A stretch of 18,362 nucleotides of DNA from Sphingobacteriales bacterium (GCA_004294195.1 REAQ01000286.1:1-18362), one strand, 5' to 3'. Counted from the stretch's first letter, positions 8,380 through 15,215 are shown. The notes: a model not told the origin generated them from the sequence alone. Translations and numbers: made by a program.

Positions 8380-8849
8380 AAGTAAACGTATCATATCGGA
8401 AGCCACAGGTGTTGCAGGCACTGCGGTATCATTTTATTAGCAAGCGCGAGATCAAACTCATGATCATCCTCGTGAATGTTTTTGCGTTGCTGTCTGCGGT
8501 ATTATTTTATTTCAAACTGATCACGCCATTACCATTTTTGTTGAGTTCAGTATTATGGATCTCGATGATGGTAGCCTTCTGGATCTGGCTTCCAGCCTTG
8601 ATCTACAGGAGATCAAAAACATTTAAGGATCAGTTCACGGTGTCTTTAGATGAGCACCATATGGGCATTGAAACCTCGATCAGTCATAAGATTTGGGCGT
8701 GGCGGGAGTTTAGTCATATGTTGGAGACTCCTGGATTTTTTCATTTGTATTTCGACAGTAAATCTTTTTTTCTATTGCCGAAGGATGTGTTTGAGAACAG
8801 TGATCAGGTGCAGGTGGTGAGGCACTATATCAGGGATGGCATTAAGTAG
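8376..8849 (+). CDS. Small two-TM membrane protein, YcxB-like
   Basis: The 157-residue product, started at ATG 8376 (MKVNVSYRKP), has two adjacent membrane segments (about 28-47 and 52-77) followed by a basic stretch (YRRSKTFKD) and a cytosolic beta-rich tail. The tail pattern, with KIWAWREFSHMLETPGFFHL and then FFLLPKDVF, matches YcxB-like C-terminal domains as I know them. The function of the family is unknown. The ATG overlaps the TGA of the phoD-like gene, so translation was probably coupled to it and may now depend on ribosomes that start on the second, out-of-frame part. An in-frame start further upstream at 8340 is possible but adds only a hydrophilic leader. Confidence 0.75.
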   Translation: MKVNVSYRKPQVLQALRYHFISKREIKLMIILVNVFALLSAVLFYFKLITPLPFLLSSVLWISMMVAFWIWLPALIYRRSKTFKDQFTVSLDEHHMGIETSISHKIWAWREFSHMLETPGFFHLYFDSKSFFLLPKDVFENSDQVQVVRHYIRDGIK

Positions 8850-9007
8850 AATGTGGCAATTTGTTAATGCGGTAATGCGGCAATGTAGGAAGCGCGGCCG
8901 TGCGTTGCCGGCCTGCGTGGATACACCCGGAGTGACTGCCGGCGCGCCGCTACGCATAGCGCGCCTTCCACCATTGACGCATTACCGCACTGCCGAATTG
9001 CCTCATT
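8850..9007. repeat. Inverted octamer-repeat element between convergent genes
   Basis: Two arms of exactly six 8-bp units face each other. The left arm, 8850-8897, reads AATGTGGC, AATTTGTT, AATGCGGT, AATGCGGC, AATGTAGG, AAGCGCGG. The right arm, 8960-9007, read on the minus strand is AATGAGGC, AATTCGGC, AGTGCGGT, AATGCGTC, AATGGTGG, AAGGCGCG. A 62-bp GC-rich centre lies between them and contains its own hairpin (GGCGCGC at 8941-8947 with GCGCGCC at 8959-8965). The element begins at the base after the TAG stop of the YcxB-like gene and ends 6 bp from the stop of the acetyltransferase gene. It has no coding potential. It resembles REP/BIME or MITE-like palindromes in layout; I do not recognise a named family. 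Confidence 0.85.
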
Positions 9008-9013
9008 GATAAA

Positions 9014-9445
9014 TTATCTTAGTTTCTTCTGCATTTCGTAATGCGGTATCGTGACTTCTTCAAACTCATCAGAGCTGATCTTATAGCCCAGTTTTTCATA
9101 GAAACCGACGGCAGATTTGCGGGCGTGCATAGACATCACGTGAAAGCCACGATCCCGGGCTACATTTTCGGCAAAGTTCATCATGGTGGCACCAATGCCC
9201 TTTCCCTGGAGGTTGTTTAGGACGGCCATTTGACGCAGCCGGACTTTTTCTTTGGATTCCTGGGTAAGCATGCAACAGGCCAGAATGTCCTCATCATCGA
9301 AGGCGCCAATGAGGATATCATTGATCTCTTTGGCCAGTTCATCGTCTGAAAACTGCAATCCGAGCGGTTTTCTGAGGATTTCGTTCCTCAGTTTTACCAT
9401 TTTAGCGTATTCCGGGCTGCCGTGTTCGATGATCTTTAGTGCCAT
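9014..9445 (-). CDS. GNAT-family N-acetyltransferase
   Basis: The 143-residue protein (start ATG 9445, MALKIIEHGS) has the GNAT acetyl-CoA site: a beta4 strand with RLRQMAV followed by the QGKGIG loop (Q/R-x-x-G-x-G/A) and helix MMNFAENVARDRG. A conserved beta5 and C-terminal part (MSMHARKSAVGFYEKLGYK) follow. It transfers an acetyl group from acetyl-CoA to an amine; the substrate cannot be told from sequence. The frame is open up to 9493, but the extra residues would put a hydrophobic stretch before the usual GNAT start, so 9445 is preferred. It is transcribed away from acpP, with its 3' end facing the octamer element. Confidence 0.88.
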   Translation of the reverse strand: MALKIIEHGSPEYAKMVKLRNEILRKPLGLQFSDDELAKEINDILIGAFDDEDILACCMLTQESKEKVRLRQMAVLNNLQGKGIGATMMNFAENVARDRGFHVMSMHARKSAVGFYEKLGYKISSDEFEEVTIPHYEMQKKLR

Positions 9446-9477
9446 ACAGAAAAATAACGGAGAAGTAACTAAAAATA

Positions 9478-9486
9478 CAAAAAATA
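9478..9486 (-). promoter_or_regulatory. Possible -7 box for the acetyltransferase gene
   Basis: On the minus strand, TATTTTTTG lies 32 bp before the ATG at 9445, with TTTG 23 bp further upstream. It differs from TAnnTTTG by one extra base in the spacer. Confidence 0.3.
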
Positions 9487-9516
9487 GAGCCAAAACATCA
9501 ATAATCCTTCAAAGCG

Positions 9517-9545
9517 TTGTTTTTATATCAAAAACTATATTTTTG
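9517..9545 (+). promoter_or_regulatory. Promoter of the acpP-fabF-rnc operon
   Basis: TTG at 9517-9519 and a perfect TATTTTTG at 9538-9545 are separated by 18 bp, which fits the Bacteroidota primary-sigma consensus (-33 TTG, -7 TAnnTTTG). Transcription would start near 9550, leaving a leader of about 25 nt before the acpP ATG. Confidence 0.75.
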
Positions 9546-9573
9546 CAGCCAGTATTAACCAAATATTACAATC

Positions 9574-9810
9574 ATGTCTGACATTGCAACTAGAGTTAAG
9601 AAGATCATTGTTGACAAATTAGGTGTTGACGAAGCTGAAGTAACTCCAGAGGCTTCTTTTACCAATGATCTCGGTGCTGACTCATTGGATACAGTTGAAC
9701 TCATTATGGAATTTGAAAAGGAGTTCAACATATCCATCCCTGACGAGCAGGCAGAAACCATTACGACAGTAGGCCAGGCCGTGGCTTATCTCGAGGAGCA
9801 CGCTAAATAA
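9574..9810 (+). CDS. acpP: Acyl carrier protein
   Basis: The 78-residue acidic protein carries the growing acyl chain on a phosphopantetheine arm during cytosolic fatty-acid synthesis. Ser37 in [10 protein letters not shown] is the attachment site. Length, charge and the four-helix pattern are typical. It is the first gene behind a strong promoter, with fabF 24 bp downstream, which is the usual arrangement. Confidence 0.98.
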   Translation: MSDIATRVKKIIVDKLGVDEAEVTPEASFTNDLGADSLDTVELIMEFEKEFNISIPDEQAETITTVGQAVAYLEEHAK

Positions 9811-9834
9811 CTCCACATACGGCGAGTTTTATAT

Positions 9835-11088
9835 ATGAATTTAAAACGTGTTGTAGTTACAGGAATCGGCGCACTGACACCCATCGGCAATACTGCCCCT
9901 GCATTTTGGGACGGATTGATGGCGGGTAAACCAGGCGCTGATTTCATTACATTGTTTGATGCGGCGAAATTCAGGACCCGCTTTGCCTGCGAGGTGAAAG
10001 GTTTCGAGCCTACGGAGTTCCTTGATAAAAAGGAAGCACGTAAGGTTGACCGTTACACCCAGTTTGGCTTGGTGGTGAGTGACGAAGCTGTGAAGGATGC
10101 GGGGTTCTCGAAAGAGAATGTCAATCCGGATCGCGTTGGGGTGATATTCTCCAGTGGTATAGGTGGCCTCGTCACCTTCCAGGAAGAGATCATCAACTTT
10201 GCCAAAGGCGATGGTACACCACGTTTCAATCCATTTTTCATTCCGAAGATGATTGCAGACATCGCTGCCGGGCAGATCTCCATGAGGCATGGCTTCAGGG
10301 GGCCCAACTTTGCAGTAGTGAGTGCCTGTGCATCTTCCACGCATGCCATCATCGAGGCGTTCAACTGGATCCGGATGGGAAAGGCCGATGCCATCCTTGC
10401 CGGGGGCAGTGAAGCCGTGGTATGTGCAGCAGGAGTTGCTGGTTTCAACGCGATGAAAGCGCTCAGCGAAAGGAATGATGATCCTGCAACGGCTTCAAGA
10501 CCTTTCGACAAAGATCGCGATGGTTTTGTGATGGGCGAGGGTGCAGGAATGCTCGTGCTGGAAGAATTGGAACACGCGCTGGCGAGAGGAGCAAAGATCT
10601 ATGCTGAAGTTGCTGGCGGTGGTGCCACAGCAGATGCCTATCATATTACGGCTCCGCATCCGGAAGGATTAGGTGCTTTGAATGTGATGCGCCAAACGCT
10701 GGAGGATGCCAATATGAAACCCGATGACATTGATTACATCAATGTTCACGGTACTTCAACCCCATTGGGTGATATCGCGGAAACCAAAGCCATCCTGAAT
10801 GTATTTGGGGACCACGCGTATAACCTGAACATCAGTTCAACAAAATCCATGACGGGGCATTTGTTGGGCGCAGCTGGCGCCATTGAAGCCCTGGCTTGCG
10901 TATATGCCGTGATGAATGATATGGTGCCTCCAACCATCAATCACTTCACGGATGATCCGGAACTTGATCCCGGACTTAACTTTACTTTTTTGAAACCCCA
11001 GGCGAGGAAAGTAAGGGCGGCACTCAGCAATACTTTCGGTTTTGGTGGCCACAATGCCTCCGTTATCGTGAAGAAATTTGAGCGGTAA
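9835..11088 (+). CDS. fabF: Beta-ketoacyl-ACP synthase II
   Basis: The 417-residue condensing enzyme extends acyl-ACP with malonyl-ACP. The catalytic triad is visible: C165 (SACASS), H305 (NVHGTSTPLGD) and H342 (KSMTGHLLGAAG), each shifted by two from the E. coli FabF numbering (163, 303, 340). The C-terminal FGFGGHN motif is also present. The length is normal. The gene is co-transcribed with acpP and followed by rnc after 5 bp. Confidence 0.98.
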   Translation: MNLKRVVVTGIGALTPIGNTAPAFWDGLMAGKPGADFITLFDAAKFRTRFACEVKGFEPTEFLDKKEARKVDRYTQFGLVVSDEAVKDAGFSKENVNPDRVGVIFSSGIGGLVTFQEEIINFAKGDGTPRFNPFFIPKMIADIAAGQISMRHGFRGPNFAVVSACASSTHAIIEAFNWIRMGKADAILAGGSEAVVCAAGVAGFNAMKALSERNDDPATASRPFDKDRDGFVMGEGAGMLVLEELEHALARGAKIYAEVAGGGATADAYHITAPHPEGLGALNVMRQTLEDANMKPDDIDYINVHGTSTPLGDIAETKAILNVFGDHAYNLNISSTKSMTGHLLGAAGAIEALACVYAVMNDMVPPTINHFTDDPELDPGLNFTFLKPQARKVRAALSNTFGFGGHNASVIVKKFER

Positions 11089-11093
11089 TCGCT

Positions 11094-11861
11094 ATGGCCT
11101 TACTTAACTTTACCGAAAGTGCCGGGGAAACGTTCATCAAAGGTTACAGTTTGCAATACTGGCTTCGATATTTCAGGATCAACAAAGAAGACAGGGCTTA
11201 CTACAAACAGCTCTGTAATGTGTTGGGATTTGCTCCTGGCAAGTTAAACCTGTATACCACCGCACTTAGTCACCGCTCCGTTAAAGAGCATGCAGACGAA
11301 AACAATGAAAGGCTGGAGTACCTTGGTGATGCTGTGTTGAGCGGCATCGTTGCTGATTATCTTTTTAAACGTTATCCATACAGGGGTGAAGGCTTTCTCA
11401 CTGAAATGCGCAGTAAGATGGTGAATCGCCAAACCTTGAATGAAGTAGCGGTAAAGATGGGTCTGAAAAAAATTACACTCTACAATCGTTCCGATAATTC
11501 ACTAAAGATCTCGCAGATTTTTGGCAACACGCTGGAAGCCCTCGTGGGAGCCATTTATCTCGATAAAGGCTATGACGCCACCAAGCATTGGGTATATAAA
11601 CGCGTTGTAGCACCACATATGTTTGTGGATGATCTGGAGAACCTCGAGATCAACCATAAGAATAAACTCTACGGATGGGCCAATAAAAATGGCAAGGTGC
11701 TTGAATTTGAAACCATCGAAGAAAAAATCGAAAACGGTCGCCGCCTTTTCCGCATCGGCGCGATGGTGGATGGGCAACTTGTAGCAGAGGGGAAAGCCTA
11801 TAATAAAAAAGATGCATCGCAGATAGCGGCGCAGATTGCTGTTGATAAACTTGGTATTTGA
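11094..11861 (+). CDS. rnc: Ribonuclease III
   Basis: The 255-residue double-strand-specific endonuclease processes rRNA precursors and structured mRNAs. The signature ERLEYLGDAVL gives the metal ligands E72, E75 and D79. The second acidic pair lies in GNTLEALVGAIYLD, where E148 is kept but the position equivalent to E. coli D114 is N145. A dsRNA-binding domain follows (about 182-254, ending DASQIAAQIAVDKLGI). The N-terminus has about 45 residues before the first RNase III helix, a lengthening I have seen in other Bacteroidota. It is the last gene of the acpP operon, and its stop is followed directly by a heptamer array. Confidence 0.96.
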   Translation: MALLNFTESAGETFIKGYSLQYWLRYFRINKEDRAYYKQLCNVLGFAPGKLNLYTTALSHRSVKEHADENNERLEYLGDAVLSGIVADYLFKRYPYRGEGFLTEMRSKMVNRQTLNEVAVKMGLKKITLYNRSDNSLKISQIFGNTLEALVGAIYLDKGYDATKHWVYKRVVAPHMFVDDLENLEINHKNKLYGWANKNGKVLEFETIEEKIENGRRLFRIGAMVDGQLVAEGKAYNKKDASQIAAQIAVDKLGI

Positions 11862-11939
11862 AGAAAGATTGAAGGTTGGGGTTTGAAGGTTGCAGCGTGT
11901 CCTTACTGCGACTTGCGACCTTGCCACCTGCGACCTCAT
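11862..11939. repeat. Stop-to-stop heptamer array between rnc and the epimerase gene
   Basis: The whole 78-bp gap divides into ten 7-bp units and one 8-bp unit (AGAAAGA, TTGAAGG, TTGGGGT, TTGAAGG, TTGCAGC, GTGTCCT, TACTGCG, ACTTGCG, ACCTTGCC, ACCTGCG, ACCTCAT). It begins at the base after the rnc TGA and ends at the base before the epimerase stop. The two halves are roughly inverted copies and can fold around GCAG (11892-11895) / CTGC (11906-11909). No T-rich terminator is present, so this structure is the only candidate 3'-end signal for both convergent genes. Confidence 0.75.
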
Positions 11940-12341
11940 TTATTTTATTTCCTGGCACAACTCCAGCAATACACCACCAGCAGATTTGGGGTGAACGAAG
12001 CAAATGAGCTTGTTGTCTGCACCTTGTTTGGGTTGGTCCATGAGCAAGGTAAAACCTTCTTTTTTCAGTCGGGCCATCTCCGCATAGATGTCTTCCACTT
12101 CAAACGCGATGTGGTGTAACCCTTCGCCGCGTGTCTCAATGTATTTAGCGATCACACCGGTTTCATCTGCACTTTCTAACAGTTCCACTTTGGTGTCACC
12201 CGCCTTTAAAAATGCAGTCATCACTTTTTCAGATTCCACGGCCTCTACTTTATAGCAATCCGTGCAAAGGATGGTTTCATACAATGTGATCGCGTCTTTA
12301 AGGCTTTTTACGGCGATGCCGATATGCTCCAGTTTTGCCAT
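11940..12341 (-). CDS. mce: Methylmalonyl-CoA epimerase
   Basis: The 133-residue vicinal-oxygen-chelate protein interconverts (R)- and (S)-methylmalonyl-CoA, next to the B12-dependent mutase, in propionate metabolism. Metal ligands expected for the family are visible: H6 (LEHIGIAV), E53 (KVELLES), H77 (LHHIAFEV) and E127 (GVLLELCQ). The length and the ending are typical. The start is ATG 12341; a TTG at 12347 would add two residues but lies inside the -7 box. No mutase gene is in the window. The gene is convergent with rnc and divergent from the Fe-S carrier. Confidence 0.93.
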   Translation of the reverse strand: MAKLEHIGIAVKSLKDAITLYETILCTDCYKVEAVESEKVMTAFLKAGDTKVELLESADETGVIAKYIETRGEGLHHIAFEVEDIYAEMARLKKEGFTLLMDQPKQGADNKLICFVHPKSAGGVLLELCQEIK

Positions 12342-12344
12342 GAG

Positions 12345-12352
12345 CAAATATA
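12345..12352 (-). promoter_or_regulatory. -7 box of mce, directly before the start codon
   Basis: On the minus strand, TATATTTG is a perfect TAnnTTTG and ends only 3 nt before the ATG at 12341. Its upstream side runs into the GCTAATA-type heptamer array. No clear -33 TTG is present at the usual distance. The spacing predicts transcription starting at or next to the A of the ATG, that is, a leaderless mRNA. Confidence 0.55.
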
Positions 12353-12488
12353 GCTATTAGCTAATAGCTAATCGCTAGTGGCGAGATGCGAATTGTTGCG
12401 GATAACCTTTTGATTTTCAACGCCCTAACCCCTTTGCCCTAATCCCCAATCCCCAACCCTCCCAATGCCCAATGCCCATTGCCCATTG
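12353..12488. repeat. STRR-like heptamer array in the mce/Fe-S carrier divergent gap
   Basis: Fifteen 7-bp units run in one register from 12353 to 12457, and four more follow a 3-bp slip (12461-12488). The first block is GCTATTA, GCTAATA, GCTAATC, GCTAGTG and more degenerate units. The second is CCCTAAC, CCCTTTG, CCCTAAT, CCCCAAT, CCCCAAC. The third is CCCAATG twice, then CCCATTG twice. CCCCAAT is the same heptamer as the classic STRR unit known from filamentous cyanobacteria. The array nearly fills the space between the two divergent -7 boxes, so it must contain or replace the upstream promoter elements. There is no coding potential. Confidence 0.8.
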
Positions 12489-12496
12489 CCTTTTAC

Positions 12497-12504
12497 TATC
12501 TTTG
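12497..12504 (+). promoter_or_regulatory. -7 box of the Fe-S carrier gene, directly before the start codon
   Basis: TATCTTTG is a perfect TAnnTTTG and ends 4 nt before the ATG at 12509, so the mRNA is probably leaderless. The nearest TTG at a plausible distance (12479-12481, spacer 15) is inside the CCCATTG heptamers, which suggests the array supplies the -33 element. Confidence 0.6.
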
Positions 12505-12508
12505 CTGT

Positions 12509-12850
12509 ATGAAAATAGATTCCGGCATTTATATCAGTGATAAAGCCAAGGAGCGTGTGGAGATCCTGCTGAAGGAAGAGGGAAGAACTGCAGCGCATTT
12601 TCTTCGGGTGAGTGTGGTCAGCGGTGGATGTTCAGGCCTTAGCTATAAAATGGATTTCGATACTACCATGAAGCCCACGGACCAGGTATTTGAGGATAAG
12701 GGGATGAAAATTGTCACCGACTTTAAAAGTGTATTATACCTGTTCAATACTATGTTGGATTATTCCGAGGGCCTGAACGGAAAAGGTTTCCACTTCATCA
12801 ATCCTAACGCTTCCAGGACCTGTGCCTGCGGAGAGTCTTTCTCTGTGTAA
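12509..12850 (+). CDS. A-type iron-sulfur cluster carrier (IscA/SufA/ErpA family)
   Basis: The 113-residue HesB-like protein carries or delivers Fe-S clusters to apoproteins in the cytosol. The three ligand cysteines are in place: C41 (SGGCSGLSY), C105 and C107 (TCACGESF). The start is ATG 12509 (MKIDSGIYIS); the frame is open to 12479, but that stretch is heptamer array. It is monocistronic, with a -7 box next to its ATG. Which of IscA, SufA or ErpA it matches cannot be decided here, because no other suf or isc gene is nearby. Confidence 0.93.
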   Translation: MKIDSGIYISDKAKERVEILLKEEGRTAAHFLRVSVVSGGCSGLSYKMDFDTTMKPTDQVFEDKGMKIVTDFKSVLYLFNTMLDYSEGLNGKGFHFINPNASRTCACGESFSV

Positions 12851-12855
12851 AGGGT

Positions 12856-12885
12856 AAAAAAATCCCGCCGGCGTGAACCGGCGGG
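12856..12885 (-). terminator. Rho-independent terminator of the T9SS cargo gene
   Basis: An 8-bp perfect GC stem (CCCGCCGG 12864-12871 with CCGGCGGG 12878-12885) has a 6-nt loop. On the minus strand it is followed by A and seven T (12862-12856). It lies 27 bp past the stop of the minus-strand gene. On the plus strand the stem has no T tract, so it serves the Fe-S carrier gene poorly at best. Confidence 0.88.
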
Positions 12886-12912
12886 CAGCAGTTGGTTTCG
12901 GTTGAAACTTCG

Positions 12913-15189
12913 TTAGTCTTTGGTTAATGGAAGGGTAATCCAATCTGATCCATCTTTTAACCTGAAAAGGTAAAAACCTCGTTTCAGATCGTCCACCCTT
13001 ATCTGACGTATAGCAGTATTACAAACAAACTTCTTACAAACAGTACCGTTCAAAGAGACAATCTCCACTTCGTATGTGCTGCTTGAAAATGAAAAATTTA
13101 TGTTCAGAACATCTTTTACCGGGTTAGGGTAGATGATGGCCCTACCAACAGAGCTTGTTTTTCGAATGATTTTTGTAGAAATTTCGCTGCTACCCACGCG
13201 CATGATCACTTTATAATAAGCCGTAGACGGCGGGGAAAGGTCTTTCCACTGGTGCCTCACTTGGCTTCTGCCTGAACTCCCCAAGGACCCGATTTCGCTG
13301 AAATGCATACCATCCGCGCTTCTGAGGATTTTGTATTGGAGGGTTTGCTGGTTTTCATCGGCCTCCCAGGCCAAAAGCATCCCATTCATTTCTTCCCTTA
13401 CCGTGAATTGTAAGAATCCTAACGGCAGGATCACCGCTTGTTCAACCACGCCTATGGTAAATCCGGTGCTTCCGGTCAATGTATCTTCCGAGGTAAGCCA
13501 ATGGTATCCCGATTGGTTGGCAGGTTCTCCAAACCCTTTCCAGTTGCTTGTCAAATACGCGGGCCTTAGCTTTTCTGAAGGCGCCAATGAAGCACTCCAG
13601 GGCCTCGAGCTCATATCAATCTTGACATCGGATACCATGGGTGCATCCAGTGTCCAGTGTTCCCTGTCGCTAATCTGCAATAAAGGTGCCTGTACCCCTG
13701 CGTTAGAAGGCGGCACAGGTGTGTAGGTCAGGATCCGAAACTCATCACCAGCATCTTTTTTGGTAAGCCGGATCGGTGCGAAAACAGTGTCTGCCCCAAC
13801 CGGAGCCAACATTGCTTTGTCTTTGGTTAAGTGAAGCCTTACGGGACCCTCAATGAAACTTCGTTCATGTCCTTCATTGGCAGAGCCATATCGGCTTGCC
13901 GGACTTAGGACCTTACAGGGTCCCAGTGTCAGCAAGTGTGGAAGGGTACTTACGATTCTCCCTTGCAGGAGTAGCAGTGAATCCCTGATATAAAGGTTTT
14001 TCAGGATTTGTAGTTGTTCGGGATTGTTGATCCCGAGGGCAGAAACGGAATCCGGTAGTCCATCACCCGTAACCTGCGCCGTGGTACTTTGAAATACATA
14101 AGAGGCATGTGTGCTGAAAGATCTGGTTTGCGTTCGCACCGGTCCCAGGTCCCGGTTGGCACTAAGCCCTTCCAGATGTTGAATAAAAAGTTTCCCTGTG
14201 TCCGCCAATATAAATGCGCCGGGTCCATCAATCTGGAAACCTCCGGGATTCAGGCTCCCCCTGCAAACCAGTTGGTGAGCTGGCTGGGTCAGACTGACAT
14301 TGCGTTGCAGCTGCAATGTTGCTTCCCGTGCCACATCCAGATTCCTGAAATTCGCACCGAATATCAGCGCACCATTGCCAGATAAGCTTGCCTGCGCGCC
14401 AATGAAGCGTAGGCTTCTGGCCACTGTTCCCGCAGTAGTGGGCTGCAGGGTGAGCCTGCCATGAACCATCAGGCTTCCGGCCAGTACAAGGTCTGCAGTA
14501 AGCGTACTGGTGACCTGAGCATTGCTATCCACCAGCAGGTCCCCGCGGATAGTCAGCGTACCACTGCCACTGCCACTGTATGATTTAGGGGCACCGGCGG
14601 CAGCGGCCCGGAAAGAGAGGCTGCCGAAAGTATTCCCTGTCAGGGAGACCGTGTAGCCAGCTGTTCCGGGCACATCGAACTCAAAGATTCCCTTCTCCGT
14701 ACCCACTGTTTGAGCGATTTTGTCAATCAACGCCGCGTTTGACCTGGCTGTACGGTGGATGTACTTCCCACCATTATATATGTTTAAACTGCCCGCCAGC
14801 AACAGGCCGCCGCCTGTGGAGGCACCCGATGTATTGATGAAAATCCCGCCGGCATATATTGCCAACGAAACTGAGGTACTGGTCAATGAAAGTCCTGGAT
14901 TGGCTGTGTTGGTGGAGGGGAGCTCCAATACGATCTGCCCTTGTGAAGGAACAATCTGCAAAGATTGAATGGATACCGATGAAGGACCCGCCGGAAGCGT
15001 TACCGCATAGTTTCCGATGACCCATTGATGGGACAAGATCACTTCGTCAGTGGCAAGGGGTACACCATCCGGCTGCCAATTGGCCGCATCGGACCATTCC
15101 TTAGTACCTGCACCACCATCCCAGAATTTCTGTGCATCGGCAGATATCGCAAAGAATAAACCCAGCATCGTCACCATCCATCGCCACAT
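12913..15189 (-). CDS. T9SS-secreted surface protein with C-terminal sorting domain
   Basis: The 758-residue protein (start ATG 15189) has a Sec signal peptide, MWRWMVTMLGLFFAISADAQ. After it comes KFWDGGAGTKEWSDAANW, the opening typical of large Bacteroidota beta-repeat proteins. Residues about 60-500 are rich in Gly, Ser, Thr and Leu with short regular strands, like a beta-helix or adhesin stalk. At about 590-680 there is a fibronectin-III-like segment (LLAWEADENQQTLQYKILRS). The last 72 residues start at YPNPVKDVLNINF and end in GFYLFRLKDG and a short tail: the type A sorting domain that directs export by the type IX secretion system and anchoring or release at the surface. The substrate is unknown. 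The frame stays open upstream to 15255, but only the 15189 start gives a proper signal peptide. Confidence 0.9.
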   Translation of the reverse strand: MWRWMVTMLGLFFAISADAQKFWDGGAGTKEWSDAANWQPDGVPLATDEVILSHQWVIGNYAVTLPAGPSSVSIQSLQIVPSQGQIVLELPSTNTANPGLSLTSTSVSLAIYAGGIFINTSGASTGGGLLLAGSLNIYNGGKYIHRTARSNAALIDKIAQTVGTEKGIFEFDVPGTAGYTVSLTGNTFGSLSFRAAAAGAPKSYSGSGSGTLTIRGDLLVDSNAQVTSTLTADLVLAGSLMVHGRLTLQPTTAGTVARSLRFIGAQASLSGNGALIFGANFRNLDVAREATLQLQRNVSLTQPAHQLVCRGSLNPGGFQIDGPGAFILADTGKLFIQHLEGLSANRDLGPVRTQTRSFSTHASYVFQSTTAQVTGDGLPDSVSALGINNPEQLQILKNLYIRDSLLLLQGRIVSTLPHLLTLGPCKVLSPASRYGSANEGHERSFIEGPVRLHLTKDKAMLAPVGADTVFAPIRLTKKDAGDEFRILTYTPVPPSNAGVQAPLLQISDREHWTLDAPMVSDVKIDMSSRPWSASLAPSEKLRPAYLTSNWKGFGEPANQSGYHWLTSEDTLTGSTGFTIGVVEQAVILPLGFLQFTVREEMNGMLLAWEADENQQTLQYKILRSADGMHFSEIGSLGSSGRSQVRHQWKDLSPPSTAYYKVIMRVGSSEISTKIIRKTSSVGRAIIYPNPVKDVLNINFSFSSSTYEVEIVSLNGTVCKKFVCNTAIRQIRVDDLKRGFYLFRLKDGSDWITLPLTKD

Positions 15190-15207
15190 AATCCTTTTTA
15201 TGCAATA

Positions 15208-15215
15208 TATCTTTG
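15208..15215 (+). promoter_or_regulatory. Possible -7 box for gldFG-terC
   Basis: TATCTTTG is a perfect TAnnTTTG, 85 bp before the gldF ATG, but no TTG is seen at the usual -33 distance. Two weaker candidates, TATTCTTG (15269-15276) and TAATCTTG (15277-15284), lie closer to the gene. The rest of the 111-bp gap shows no repeat array. Confidence 0.35.

Noticed and set aside
9841..10511. Two antisense frames (167 and 152 codons) inside fabF
   Set aside because: They mirror the coding strand of an intact fabF with complete catalytic triad and show no protein features of their own.
12353..12488. CRISPR array in the mce/Fe-S carrier gap
   Set aside because: Units are 7 bp, contiguous and degenerate, with no spacers of constant length and no cas genes nearby.
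12851..12885. GC-rich hairpin as terminator of the Fe-S carrier gene
   Set aside because: The run of A precedes the stem on the plus strand, so a T tract exists only on the minus strand; the hairpin belongs to the T9SS gene.
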